NCBI RefSeq assembly: GCF_000389965.1
Contig: NC_021191.1
Location: forward strand, 745,501-809,500
DNA from: Actinoplanes sp. N902-109
GTDB lineage: Bacteria > Actinomycetota > Actinomycetes > Mycobacteriales > Micromonosporaceae
Length of the DNA stretch: 64,000 nt
Direction of reading: 5' to 3'
This document shows positions 56,012 to 64,000 of the stretch, piece by piece; positions within the stretch are counted from its first letter, which is position 1, and every line of letters starts with the position of its first letter. Both the position numbers and the translations under genes were made by a program. The notes below the pieces were generated by a model that had not been told where the DNA came from, did not search any database, and saw nothing but the letters and a program-made list of their open reading frames with translations.

Positions 56012-56046
56012 GGCAAACCGGGAAGTGAACCCGTTGCCGGTTTTTT
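56012..56046 (+). terminator. Rho-independent terminator with six-T tail
   Basis: GGCAA and CGGG pair with CCCG and TTGCC around the loop AAGTGAA, with a two-base bulge, followed by GG and TTTTTT (56041-56046). This is the most classical terminator in the window. No protein gene precedes it on the + strand, so it implies a transcript, possibly a small RNA, from the gene-poor region. Confidence 0.7.
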
Positions 56047-56301
56047 CGTGGCACACGGCAGGTCATTTGCCGCGTGTCGATCTCTCTATGTGGACCGGTC
56101 GTGCGCCTTCACGTGCATGGGTACGGCGTGTCGACCGCGCCGGTTCAACCGGACAGCCTCGCGCCGGCCGCGACCGGGATTGTCGAGGTGCACTGCGGGC
56201 GCTGCGGGCCCTGGTGCGCGACACTCAGCAGATCGAGCGCTACGAGCCGCGCGGCGACGAGATCGCGTGGCAGGACCTCGAGCGCCGGTGGGGAGGCTGA
56301 C

Positions 56302-57039
56302 GTGCGCATCGCGCTGTTCGTCACGTGCCTGGCCGACACCCTGTTCCCGCAGGCCGCGAAGGCCACCGTCCAGCTGCTCGAACGGCTGGGGCACGAGGTG
56401 GTCTTCCCGCCGGGGCAGACCTGTTGCGGCCAGATGCACGTCAACACCGGATACCAGAAGGAAGCACTGCCCCTGGTACGACGCCACGTGCGCACCTTCG
56501 CCCCGTACGACGCGATCGTGGCGCCCTCGGGTTCGTGCGTCGGCTCGGTGCGCCACCAGCACGCCATGGTGGCCCGCAACGCCGGTGCCGAGGGGCTGGC
56601 GGCGCGGGCCGAGGACGTCGGGTCCCGTACCTATGAACTGTCCGAACTGCTCGTCGATGTGCTCGGGGTCGAGGACGTCGGCGCGTACTACCCGCACCGG
56701 GTGACCTACCACCCGACCTGTCACTCGCTGCGGATGCTGCTGGTGGGCGACAAGCCGCTGCGGCTGTTGCGCAACGTGCGCGGCATCGACCTGGTCGACC
56801 TGCCGGAGGCCGAGCAGTGCTGCGGCTTCGGCGGCACGTTCGCGCTGAAGAACGCGGACACCTCGACCGCGATGCTCGCCGACAAGATGGACCACGTGCT
56901 GGAGACCGGCGCCGAGGTGTGCACCGCGGGGGACGCCTCCTGCCTGATGCACATCGGCGGCGGGCTGTCCCGGCTCGACGCCGGGGTGCGCACGGTGCAC
57001 CTCGCCGAGATCCTCGCCGCCACGGAGGAGAGTTCATGA
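56302..57039 (+). CDS. lutA: L-lactate oxidation Fe-S protein, LutA-like
   Basis: This 245-residue protein resembles LutA/YkgE, with two cysteine-rich CCG motifs (QTCCGQMHVN and EQCCGFGGTF). LutABC is an iron-sulfur oxidase complex for L-lactate. The GTG at 56302 gives the family start VRIALFVTCL and lies after GGGGAGGC. Longer readings add unrelated sequence. It overlaps the next gene by ATGA. The operon lacks an adjacent regulator. Confidence 0.9.
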   Translation: MRIALFVTCLADTLFPQAAKATVQLLERLGHEVVFPPGQTCCGQMHVNTGYQKEALPLVRRHVRTFAPYDAIVAPSGSCVGSVRHQHAMVARNAGAEGLAARAEDVGSRTYELSELLVDVLGVEDVGAYYPHRVTYHPTCHSLRMLLVGDKPLRLLRNVRGIDLVDLPEAEQCCGFGGTFALKNADTSTAMLADKMDHVLETGAEVCTAGDASCLMHIGGGLSRLDAGVRTVHLAEILAATEESS

Positions 57040-58451
57040 CGACCTTTCTCGGCATGCCCGCCACCGCGCCGCGCGGCGTGGGCAACCTGCGCGGCGACGA
57101 GCCGTTCCCCCAGGCGGCGCGCAGGGAACTCGGGAACGCCCAGCTGCGGCGCAACCTCGGCCATGCGACCACCACGATCCGGCGCAAGTCCGGGGCGGTG
57201 ATCAGCGAGCTGCCCGACTGGCAGGAGCTGCGTACGGCCGGGTCGGCGCTCAAGGCCGCGACCATGGCCCGCCTGCCCGAGCTGCTGGAACAGCTGGAAG
57301 CCAACGTGACCGCAGCCGGTGGCGTGGTGCACTGGGCGGCCGACGCCAACGAGGCCAACCGGATCGTCACCGACCTGGTCCGCGCGACCGGGCACCAGCG
57401 GGTCATCAAGGTCAAGTCGATGGCGACCCAGGAGATCGGGCTCAACGAGGCGCTCGAGGCGGCCGGGATCGCCCCGGTGGAGACCGACCTGGCCGAGCTG
57501 ATCGTGCAACTGGGTCACGACAGGCCCAGCCACATCCTGGTGCCGGCGATCCATCGCAACCGCTCCGAGATCCGCGAGATCTTCCTGCGCGAGATGCCCG
57601 GCGTGGACCCCGGCCTCACCGACGAGCCGGCCGAGCTGGCCGCCGCCGCGCGGCGCTACCTGCGCGAGACGTTCCTCAGCACCAAGGTCGCCGTGTCCGG
57701 GGCCAACTTCGCGATCGCCGAGACCGGCACGCTGGCCGTGCTCGAGTCGGAGGGCAACGGGCGGATGTGCCTGACCCTGCCGGACACGCTGATCACGGTC
57801 ATGGGCATCGAGAAGCTGGTGCCCACGTGGCGCGACCTGGAGGTGTTCCTCCAGCTGCTGCCGCGGTCGTCGACCGGCGAGCGGATGAACCCGTACACCT
57901 CGATGTGGACCGGGGTGACCCCGGGCGACGGGCCGCAGAACGTCCATCTGGTGCTGCTCGACAACGGGCGCACCGCCGTGCTGGCCGACGAGGTGGGCCG
58001 GCAGGCGCTGCACTGCATCCGCTGCTCGGCGTGCATGAACGTGTGCCCGGTCTACGAGCGCACGGGCGGGCATGCGTACGGGTCGGTGTACCCCGGCCCG
58101 ATCGGTGCGGTGCTGTCGCCGCAGCTCACCGGGGTGGCCGACAACGCTTCGCTGCCGTACGCCTCGTCGCTGTGCGGCGCCTGCTTCGATGCCTGCCCGG
58201 TGAAGATCGACATTCCGTCGTTGCTGGTGCACCTGCGCAACGAGGTGCCGCACCCGCGTTCCGAGCGGGTGGCGATGGCGGCTGCGGCGTACACGATGGA
58301 TCATCTCGCGCTCTACACCCGAGCCCAGCACGCCGCGAAGCTCAGCAAGCATGTGAAACGGCTGCCACCGCCGTTCAACGGCTGGACCGCCTCGCGCGAC
58401 CTGCCGCCTCCGCCGCCGGAGACCTTCCGCGACTGGTGGGCCAAGCGATGA
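57036..58451 (+). CDS. lutB: L-lactate oxidation Fe-S protein, LutB-like
   Basis: This 471-residue protein is of LutB length and layout. Its C-terminal half carries two 4Fe-4S clusters, CIRCSACMNVCPVY and CGACFDACPVKIDIP. The N-terminal part has the LUD-like domain (HRNRSEIREIFLREMPG). Its ATG overlaps the LutA stop and its stop overlaps the LutC start, both as ATGA, so all three are coupled. It should transfer electrons from lactate to a quinone or other carrier. Confidence 0.93.
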   Translation: MTTFLGMPATAPRGVGNLRGDEPFPQAARRELGNAQLRRNLGHATTTIRRKSGAVISELPDWQELRTAGSALKAATMARLPELLEQLEANVTAAGGVVHWAADANEANRIVTDLVRATGHQRVIKVKSMATQEIGLNEALEAAGIAPVETDLAELIVQLGHDRPSHILVPAIHRNRSEIREIFLREMPGVDPGLTDEPAELAAAARRYLRETFLSTKVAVSGANFAIAETGTLAVLESEGNGRMCLTLPDTLITVMGIEKLVPTWRDLEVFLQLLPRSSTGERMNPYTSMWTGVTPGDGPQNVHLVLLDNGRTAVLADEVGRQALHCIRCSACMNVCPVYERTGGHAYGSVYPGPIGAVLSPQLTGVADNASLPYASSLCGACFDACPVKIDIPSLLVHLRNEVPHPRSERVAMAAAAYTMDHLALYTRAQHAAKLSKHVKRLPPPFNGWTASRDLPPPPPETFRDWWAKR

Positions 58452-59047
58452 ACAGCCGCGACGTCATCCTGGGCCGGATCCGGGCCGCGCTGGGTGACAC
58501 CCCGGTGCCCGAGGTGCCGCGCGACTACCGGGTGGCCGGTGCCGTCGAACCGGACCTCGACCTTCTCGTCGACCGGCTCGTCGACTACAAGGCGGTGGTG
58601 CACCGCGGCCGGGCGGTGGCCGAGGTCGTGGCTTCGCTCGCGCCGGGCCGGCTCGTCGTCCCGCCCGGCCTGGACCCCTCCTGGATCCCGGCCGGCGTCA
58701 CCGTCGTCGAGGACGAGCACGACGCCGACGCGGTGCTGACCGCTGCGAGCGTCGCCGTCGCCGAGACCGGCACCATCGTGCTCGACGGCTCCGCCGATCA
58801 GGGGCGGCGCCGCCTCTCGCTGCTGCCCGATCTGCACGTCTGCGTGGTCCGTACCGATCAGGTCGTGGCCTCGGTGCCGGACGCGATCGCCCGGCTCGAC
58901 CCGCGGCGCCCGCTGACCTGGATCAGCGGGCCGTCCGCGACCAGCGACATCGAGCTCAACCGGGTCGAAGGTGTGCACGGCCCGCGCAACCTGCACGTCG
59001 TTCTCCTGCCGGCGGAAGCCACCGGGAACGGGCTTCGGCGAGGGTGA
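58448..59047 (+). CDS. lutC: L-lactate oxidation protein, LutC-like
   Basis: The 199-residue protein is the LUD-domain subunit LutC (VTVVEDEHDADAVLTAASVAVAETGT and GPSATSDIELNRVEGVHGP are typical). It acts with LutA and LutB in lactate use. Start ATG at 58448 overlaps the LutB stop. The gene ends 25 bases before the STAS gene. Confidence 0.92.
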   Translation: MNSRDVILGRIRAALGDTPVPEVPRDYRVAGAVEPDLDLLVDRLVDYKAVVHRGRAVAEVVASLAPGRLVVPPGLDPSWIPAGVTVVEDEHDADAVLTAASVAVAETGTIVLDGSADQGRRRLSLLPDLHVCVVRTDQVVASVPDAIARLDPRRPLTWISGPSATSDIELNRVEGVHGPRNLHVVLLPAEATGNGLRRG

Positions 59048-59072
59048 TTTCTCCGGATAGGGTGAGAGGTAT

Positions 59073-59441
59073 ATGCGCACTGTGGAGGGCTGGGACGGGA
59101 TGACCGAACGCCGACTAGCAGGCGGTGACCCGCTCGCCGAGCCGGAGACCGAGTTCACCGTCTCGAGCGCGGAACCCGCGCCCGGGTGCGCCCGGCTGCA
59201 CTGCACCGGCGAGATCGACGAGGCGACCGCGCCCCGGCTGGGTGCCGCGATCCGGGCCGCCCGCCCCGGTCACCAGCTGATCGAGGTGGACCTGCACGAC
59301 GTCACGTTCCTCGACTCCTCGGCGATGAACACGCTGGTCCGGCACCGGTCCGACGACTACCGCCTGGTGCTCGTCCGGGTGCCGGCGCACATCCGCAGGT
59401 TGTTCGAGATCACCGGGCTGGCCGACATCTTCCTGGCATAA
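59073..59441 (+). CDS. STAS-domain protein (anti-anti-sigma-like)
   Basis: The 122-residue protein is a single STAS domain like SpoIIAA/RsbV. The usual phosphorylation site after Asp is present at DSSAMNT (Asp81, Ser82). Such proteins free a sigma factor by binding its anti-sigma kinase. No kinase is adjacent. GAGAGG is upstream of the ATG at 59073; an ATG at 59100 is also possible. Confidence 0.82.
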   Translation: MRTVEGWDGMTERRLAGGDPLAEPETEFTVSSAEPAPGCARLHCTGEIDEATAPRLGAAIRAARPGHQLIEVDLHDVTFLDSSAMNTLVRHRSDDYRLVLVRVPAHIRRLFEITGLADIFLA

Positions 59442-59484
59442 CAGGGAAAACCGTTGGCTCCACGTTCTTCTGGAAGGATCTGCC

Positions 59485-60345
59485 ATGCCTGTTGCAGACA
59501 GCGGCACCATCGACCTCGGCGGCCGTCCGGTCCACCGGCTCGGCTACGGCGCGATGCGGCTCACCGGCCCGGGCATCTGGGGCCCGCCGCGCGACCACGA
59601 CGAGGCGATCCGGGTGCTGCGCCGCTCGGTGGAGCTCGGGGTGACCTTCATCGACACCGCCGACTCGTACGGCCCGTACGTCGCGGAGGACCTGATCCGT
59701 GCGGCCCTGCACGACGGCACCGGCTACGGCGACGTGGTGATCGCCACCAAGGGCGGCCTCACCCGCACCGGGCCGGACGTCTGGCCCCCGCTCGGTCGCA
59801 AGGAATACCTGCGCCAGTGCATCCTCATGTCCATGCGCCGGCTCGGCGTCGACCAGATCGACCTGTGGCAGCTGCACCGCATCGACGCCCGCACCCCGCG
59901 CGACGAGCAGTTCGCCGAGATCAAGTCGTTCCTCGACGAGGGCCTGGCCCGGCAGATCGGCCTCTCCGAGGTCGACGTCGAGGACGTCCAGGCAGCCCAG
60001 GCCGCGGGCATCCCGGTCGCCTCGGTGCAGAACCGCTACAACCTCGGTGACCGCCGGGCCGAGAAGCTCCTCGACTTCTGCACCGAGCAGGGCATCGCCT
60101 TCATCCCCTGGGCCCCGGTCGACGCCGGGTCGCTCGCCCAGCCCGGCGGCCCGCTCGACAAGGTCGCCGCGAACCACCCCGGTGCCACCACCGGTCAGCT
60201 CGCCCTGGCCTGGCTGCTGCGCCGCTCGCCGGTGATCGTGCCGATCCCCGGCACCTCCTCGGTCGCGCACCTGGAGGAAAACCTGGGTGCGGCCGACATC
60301 ACCCTGACCGACGAGGAGTTCCAGGCACTGTCCGACGCAGTGTGA
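59485..60345 (+). CDS. Aldo/keto reductase
   Basis: This 286-residue reductase has the tetrad Asp57, Tyr62, Lys89 and His131, and the NADPH site VIVPIPGTSSVAHLEENL. It is most like the YdhF/oxidoreductase type used with aldehydes. GGAAGGA precedes the ATG. It is the third aldo/keto reductase in the window, and the three are not close copies. The methyltransferase gene begins five bases after its end. Confidence 0.92.
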   Translation: MPVADSGTIDLGGRPVHRLGYGAMRLTGPGIWGPPRDHDEAIRVLRRSVELGVTFIDTADSYGPYVAEDLIRAALHDGTGYGDVVIATKGGLTRTGPDVWPPLGRKEYLRQCILMSMRRLGVDQIDLWQLHRIDARTPRDEQFAEIKSFLDEGLARQIGLSEVDVEDVQAAQAAGIPVASVQNRYNLGDRRAEKLLDFCTEQGIAFIPWAPVDAGSLAQPGGPLDKVAANHPGATTGQLALAWLLRRSPVIVPIPGTSSVAHLEENLGAADITLTDEEFQALSDAV

Positions 60346-60350
60346 GAACC

Positions 60351-60995
60351 ATGGTTGACGACGATGCCCTGAGCGCCACTAGCGCCGCCTACGACGCTGT
60401 TGCCGGCACCTATGCGGAGATGTTCCGCCACACGGTGCGGGACAACCCGTTCGACCGGGCGGTGCTCGGGGCATTCGCCGACCTCGTGGGCACGGCCGGT
60501 GCGGTGGTGGACCTGGGGTGCGGCCCCGGCCATGTCACCGCCCACCTGGCCGGGCTCGGGCTGGCAACGTTCGGCGTCGACGTGTCCCCGGCCATGGTCA
60601 CGCTGGCCCGGCAGGCCTATCCCGGCCTGACCTTCGAGGTGGGTTCGATGACCTCGCTGAGCATCGCGGACGCGACGCTGGGCGGGGTCCTCGCCCGCTG
60701 GTCGATCATCCACACCCCGCCGTCGGACGTCCCGGGCATCCTGGCGGAGATCCGGCGGGTGCTCGCACCGGGCGGCCACGTCCTGCTCGGTTTCCCGGCG
60801 AGCGACGATTCGGCCCGCCCGACGCAGGTCTACGACCACACCGTCGCGCCGGCCTACCGGTGGTGGCCGGATCATCTCGCCGCCTTGCTGCACGCCGCCG
60901 GGCTGGCCGAGACGGCCCGGATGATCTGCCGGCCCGAGCCCACCGACCGGCGGCAGTTCCCGTCGGTGCACCTGCTCGCCCGCGCCGCGAACTAG
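60351..60995 (+). CDS. Class I SAM-dependent methyltransferase
   Basis: This 214-residue methyltransferase has SAM motif I VVDLGCGPG (residues 52-60), motif II GVDVSPAMV and the later LAPGGHVLLGF. The methyl acceptor is unknown. The ATG at 60351 is next to the reductase stop; no strong ribosome binding site is visible, suggesting coupling. It is convergent with the kdpD gene, with only two bases between them. Confidence 0.88.
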   Translation: MVDDDALSATSAAYDAVAGTYAEMFRHTVRDNPFDRAVLGAFADLVGTAGAVVDLGCGPGHVTAHLAGLGLATFGVDVSPAMVTLARQAYPGLTFEVGSMTSLSIADATLGGVLARWSIIHTPPSDVPGILAEIRRVLAPGGHVLLGFPASDDSARPTQVYDHTVAPAYRWWPDHLAALLHAAGLAETARMICRPEPTDRRQFPSVHLLARAAN

Positions 60996-60997
60996 GG

Positions 60998-63436
60998 TCA
61001 GCCGGTGTGGTGCGGCAGGGCCAGCACCATGGTCAACCCGCCGCCGGGGGTCTCCTCGGGCACCAGGGTGCCGCCCATCGCCTCGGTGAGCCCGCGCGCC
61101 AGGGCCAGCCCCAGGCCCACCCCGGTGTGGTTGTCCCGGTCGCCGAGCCGCTGGAAGGGCAGGAAGACGTCGTCCCAGCGGTCCTTGGGGATGCCCGGCC
61201 CGTGATCGACGATCCGCAGCTCGACCGCGTCGCCCAGGGTGCTCGCCGTGACCACCGGTGGCCGGTCCGCCGGGCTGTAGCGCAGCGCGTTGGCCAGCAG
61301 GTTCACCAGCACCTGTTCCAGCAGGCCCGGGTCGGCGCTCAGCGCGGGCAGGTCGTCCGGGATGTGCGCGGTGACCGTCCGGCCGGCGTCGCCCAGATCG
61401 TCGAGGGCCCGCGGCACGACCTCCTCGGCGCCGACCGGCAGCAGCGTCACGCCGAGCACGCCCGCCTGCAAGCGGCTCATGTCCAGCAGGTTGCTGACCA
61501 GCCGGTGCAGCCGGTCCAGCGACTCGTCCGCGGTTTCCAGCAGCTCGGCGCGGTCCTGCTCGCCGAACTCCACGTCGGCGCTGCGCAAGCTGGCGACTGC
61601 TGTCTTCGCCGCGGCCAACGGCGTACGGAGATCATGGCTGACCGCCGCCAGCAGAGCCGTCCGCAGGCGATCGGCCTCGGCCAGCGGCTTGGCGGTCGCC
61701 GCCTCGGCCGACAGCTGCTCCTGCCGCAACGCCACCGCCGCCTGGGCCGCGAACGCCTCGGCGATGCGCCGGTCCGAGGCCGCCAACGGCCGCCCGCGCA
61801 GCACCATGACCAGGTCGTCGTCGACCCTGACCTGCTCGGCGGGCAGCTCCGACGTGCCCACGGCCGCCACGGTCGCGCCACCCTGACGCAGCTCGACCGA
61901 CTCGAGGGAGAACGTCTCCCGCAGCCGTTCGAGCAGCGCCGTCAGCGGCCGCTCGCCCCGCAGCACGCTGCCCGCCACCGCCGCCAGGGTCTGTGCCTCG
62001 GCACCGGCCTGGGCTGCCCGCCGGGTGCTGCGGGCGGCGGTGTCGACCACCCAGCTCACGGCCAGCGCCACCACCACGAAGATGGCCAGCGCCAGCAGGT
62101 TGTCCGCCTCGGCGATCAGGAACCGCCCGTACGGCGGCGTGAAGAACCAGTTGAGCAGCAGGAACCCGCCCACCGCGGCGAGCAGCGCGGGCCAGAGCCC
62201 ACCGATCAGCGCGATCCCGACCGTGGCGGTGAGAAAGAAGAGGATGTCGTTGGTCAGCGACAGCCCGGCGCTCAGCTTGAGCAGGGCGGTCAGCCCCGGC
62301 AGCCCGGCCACGGCGGCGGCGGCCCCGGCGAGGCGCCGGCCCCGGGACAGCGCGGCGGGCATCCGGGCCCGACGGCCGGGCGCCACCCGTTCGTGCGGTA
62401 CGAGATGCACGTCGATCGTGCCGGACAGCGCGGTCGTGGCGGCCCCGACACCGGCCGACAACAGCCGGGCGAGGCGGCCCCGGCTGGACGCTCCGAGCAC
62501 GATCTGGGTGGCGTTGACGGCCCGCGCGAAGTCCAGCAACGCCTGCGCCACATCGGCCCCGACGACCTGGTGGTACGAACCCCCGAGCCGCTCGACCAGC
62601 ACCCGCTGCCGCGCCAGCCCGGCCGGGTCCGCCCCGGCCAGCCCGTCGTTCCGCGCGACGTGCACCGCGAGTACATCCGTACCCCTGGTCCGCGCGGCGA
62701 TCCGGGCCGCCCGGCGGATCAGCGTCTCGCCCTCCGGACCTCCGGTGAGCCCCACCACGACCCGTTCGCGCGTCTCCCAGATCGCGTCGATGTCGTGGTC
62801 GGCGCGGTACCTGCCCAGCTGCGCCTCGACCTCGTCGGCCAGCCACAACAGGGCCAGCTCGCGCAGCGCGGTCAGGTTTCCCGCGCGGAAGTAGCTGCCC
62901 AGCGCGGCGTCGACCTGCGAGGGGCGGAAGATGTTGCCGTGCGCCAGCCGCCGCCGCAGCGCCTCCGGGGTCATGTCGACCAGCTCGACCTGCCCGGCCG
63001 AGCGGACCACGGCGTCCGGCACGGTCTCGCGCTGCGGCACCCCGGTGATCCGGGTGACCACGTCGTTGAGCGACTCCAGGTGCCGCACATCGACCGTGGT
63101 CAGCACGTCGATCCCGGCGGCCAGCAGCTCCTGCACGTCCTGCCAGCGCTTGCCGTGCCGGGCGCCCGGCCCGTTGGTGTGGGCCAGCTCGTCCACCACG
63201 GCCAGCCGGGGCCGGCGGGCCAGCACGGCGTCCAGGTCCAGCTCACCGCCGCGGCGCGGGAGCACCTCGAGGTCACCGACCATCGCCTCGGTGTGCTGGC
63301 GCCCGTGCGTCTCCACCAGCGCGACCACCACGTCGGTGCCGCGTCCGGCCCGGCGGTGTGCCTCGGCCAGCATCGTGTACGTCTTGCCGACGCCCGGTGC
63401 GGCCCCGAGGTAGATGCGCAGTTCTCCGCGTGCCAT
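60998..63436 (-). CDS. kdpD: Osmosensitive K+ channel sensor kinase KdpD
   Basis: This 812-residue sensor kinase controls the Kdp potassium pump in response to low K+. The N-terminal KdpD domain has Walker A GAAPGVGKT (residues 11-19), followed by a universal-stress-type domain, the four-helix membrane region (LLAAVGGFLLLNWFFTPPYG), a GAF-like section, a HisKA domain with SHDLRTP (His601) and an ATPase domain with NLLANALRYS. It is complete. The pump genes kdpFABC and the response regulator kdpE are not in the window. Confidence 0.95.
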   Translation of the reverse strand: MARGELRIYLGAAPGVGKTYTMLAEAHRRAGRGTDVVVALVETHGRQHTEAMVGDLEVLPRRGGELDLDAVLARRPRLAVVDELAHTNGPGARHGKRWQDVQELLAAGIDVLTTVDVRHLESLNDVVTRITGVPQRETVPDAVVRSAGQVELVDMTPEALRRRLAHGNIFRPSQVDAALGSYFRAGNLTALRELALLWLADEVEAQLGRYRADHDIDAIWETRERVVVGLTGGPEGETLIRRAARIAARTRGTDVLAVHVARNDGLAGADPAGLARQRVLVERLGGSYHQVVGADVAQALLDFARAVNATQIVLGASSRGRLARLLSAGVGAATTALSGTIDVHLVPHERVAPGRRARMPAALSRGRRLAGAAAAVAGLPGLTALLKLSAGLSLTNDILFFLTATVGIALIGGLWPALLAAVGGFLLLNWFFTPPYGRFLIAEADNLLALAIFVVVALAVSWVVDTAARSTRRAAQAGAEAQTLAAVAGSVLRGERPLTALLERLRETFSLESVELRQGGATVAAVGTSELPAEQVRVDDDLVMVLRGRPLAASDRRIAEAFAAQAAVALRQEQLSAEAATAKPLAEADRLRTALLAAVSHDLRTPLAAAKTAVASLRSADVEFGEQDRAELLETADESLDRLHRLVSNLLDMSRLQAGVLGVTLLPVGAEEVVPRALDDLGDAGRTVTAHIPDDLPALSADPGLLEQVLVNLLANALRYSPADRPPVVTASTLGDAVELRIVDHGPGIPKDRWDDVFLPFQRLGDRDNHTGVGLGLALARGLTEAMGGTLVPEETPGGGLTMVLALPHHTG

Positions 63437-63445
63437 CTCGTCTCT

Positions 63446-64000
63446 CTAACGGCGGTCGGGAAGCAGCCGTTCCTCGTGGTCGAGCTCGCGTTCCAGGATG
63501 CGCAGGCCCTCGTCGGTGAGCTGGCCGGCGTCGCGCCAGCGCAGCAGCTCGTCGCGCTGGGCGTCGATCACCGAGCGGCGTACCCGCAGCGCGGCCTCGT
63601 ACTGCGGGGAGACCGGCAGCTCGTCCGACTCGGCCTGGTCCAGCAGGTCGATCCGGCGGCGGTAGCGTTCCAGCCGCGTCCCGAGCTGCTTGCGCATCGA
63701 CTCGATGGCGTGGTCCTCGACGTCGTCGTGCGGATCCTGGTCGATCTCGTCCAACCGGTCCAGTGCCGCCTGCGCCGACGCCGAGCGGGCCTCGTTGCGC
63801 TCCCGGGCGTCGTCGTTCTCGTTGGCGCGCAGGCCCAGCCGGCGGACCAGCGGCGCGAACGTGAGCCCCTGCCCGACCAGGGTCACCAGCACCACCGCGA
63901 AGGCGCAGAACAGCAGCAGGTCCCGGTCGGGGAAGGGCAGGTGCGCCCGGGTCTCGGTGGGGATGGTGAACACCGCGGCCAGGGTGATCACCCCCCGGGT
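63446..64000 (-). CDS. Na+/H+ antiporter, C-terminal part (cut by window edge)
   Basis: The last 184 residues of a CPA1-type antiporter are visible: RGVITLAAVFTIP, a final membrane helix and a charged cytoplasmic tail of 110 residues. The start lies beyond the window. It is a second antiporter distinct from that at 37.6-39.1 kb. Its stop lies nine bases before the kdpD start on the same strand, so the two probably share a transcript linking sodium/proton and potassium control. Confidence 0.85.
   Translation of the reverse strand, partial: TRGVITLAAVFTIPTETRAHLPFPDRDLLLFCAFAVVLVTLVGQGLTFAPLVRRLGLRANENDDARERNEARSASAQAALDRLDEIDQDPHDDVEDHAIESMRKQLGTRLERYRRRIDLLDQAESDELPVSPQYEAALRVRRSVIDAQRDELLRWRDAGQLTDEGLRILERELDHEERLLPDRR

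Larger units (their letters stand above)
55011..56301. other. Gene-poor 1.3 kb region
   Basis: No convincing gene lies here. Base composition is less GC-rich than the genes. It holds a long perfect hairpin at 55275-55312, four copies of GCGAAACG (55545, 55555, 55633, 55747), a TTGACA at 55759-55764 and a T-tailed terminator at 56012-56046. A tentative small ORF at 55401-55664 (87 residues) has no family match. A 28-codon high-GC stretch just before 56301 may be the end of a lost gene. An untranslated RNA ending at 56046 is possible. Confidence 0.4.

Noticed and set aside
55700..56046. c-di-AMP or other known riboswitch before the orphan terminator
   Set aside because: I could not find the conserved cores of such riboswitches.

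Overview
The window is very GC-rich, densely packed DNA with strongly G/C-biased third codon positions, GTG/TTG starts beside ATG, and gene families typical of filamentous Actinobacteria: an AfsR/SARP-like regulator, a SigB/SigF-type sigma factor, LacI-style operators in front of secreted glycan enzymes, and secreted proteins with discoidin domains. A methyl-accepting chemotaxis protein transcribed with a diguanylate cyclase suggests an actinomycete with a motile stage. My inference is Micromonosporaceae, Actinoplanes-like. I see no tRNA, rRNA, transposase, phage gene or CRISPR array.

Layout. 0-9.4 kb: a membrane diguanylate cyclase, a DyP-type peroxidase divergent from a short-chain dehydrogenase, a DrrAB-like ABC exporter, a large AfsR-like ATPase regulator, and a TetR gene divergent from a VOC-fold gene across a GTAC-type operator. 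9.4-21.7 kb: cell-surface and glycan functions (beta-propeller protein, membrane phosphodiesterase, GH18 chitinase lipoprotein, LamG protein, DedA protein, GH92 mannosidase with an inserted discoidin domain, LTA-synthase-like sulfatase), a stand-alone LigD-type phosphoesterase domain, and a zinc alcohol dehydrogenase behind two copies of a TetR-like operator. 21.7-25.1 kb: a 0.8 kb A-poor segment without a convincing gene, a TetR regulator, and an AbiE-type (type IV) toxin-antitoxin pair with a nested palindromic operator. 25.1-31.2 kb: GH13 enzyme, sigma factor, LURP-one protein and oxidoreductases, together resembling a stress group. 31.4-37.5 kb: a large secreted discoidin protein of unknown activity, then the chemoreceptor/diguanylate cyclase pair.

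37.5-46.4 kb: a Na+/H+ antiporter, serine hydroxymethyltransferase under a ZTP riboswitch, a yellow/MRJP-like protein, a KAP P-loop NTPase broken by an apparent internal deletion plus frame change, and a phosphoesterase/MFS pair. 46.4-52.1 kb: a secreted beta-helix/discoidin protein and a fructose-type ABC operon (binding protein, permease, ATPase), each with a recognisable promoter and LacI-like operator. 52.1-56.3 kb: an aldo/keto reductase with a divergent AraC regulator, a HTH/zinc-finger-like gene coupled to a small membrane protein, then a 1.3 kb gene-poor stretch containing a long hairpin and a T-tailed terminator. 56.3-64 kb: lutABC-type lactate oxidation operon, a STAS protein, an aldo/keto reductase, a methyltransferase, a KdpD sensor kinase, and the 3' end of a second Na+/H+ antiporter cut by the window edge.

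Themes: secreted glycan degradation under sugar-responsive repressors, c-di-GMP and chemotaxis signalling, aldehyde/alcohol redox enzymes, and one probable phage-defence or maintenance module (AbiE) next to unusual non-coding DNA. Start codons were chosen by ribosome binding sites, family alignment from memory and overlap with neighbours; no database search was possible.
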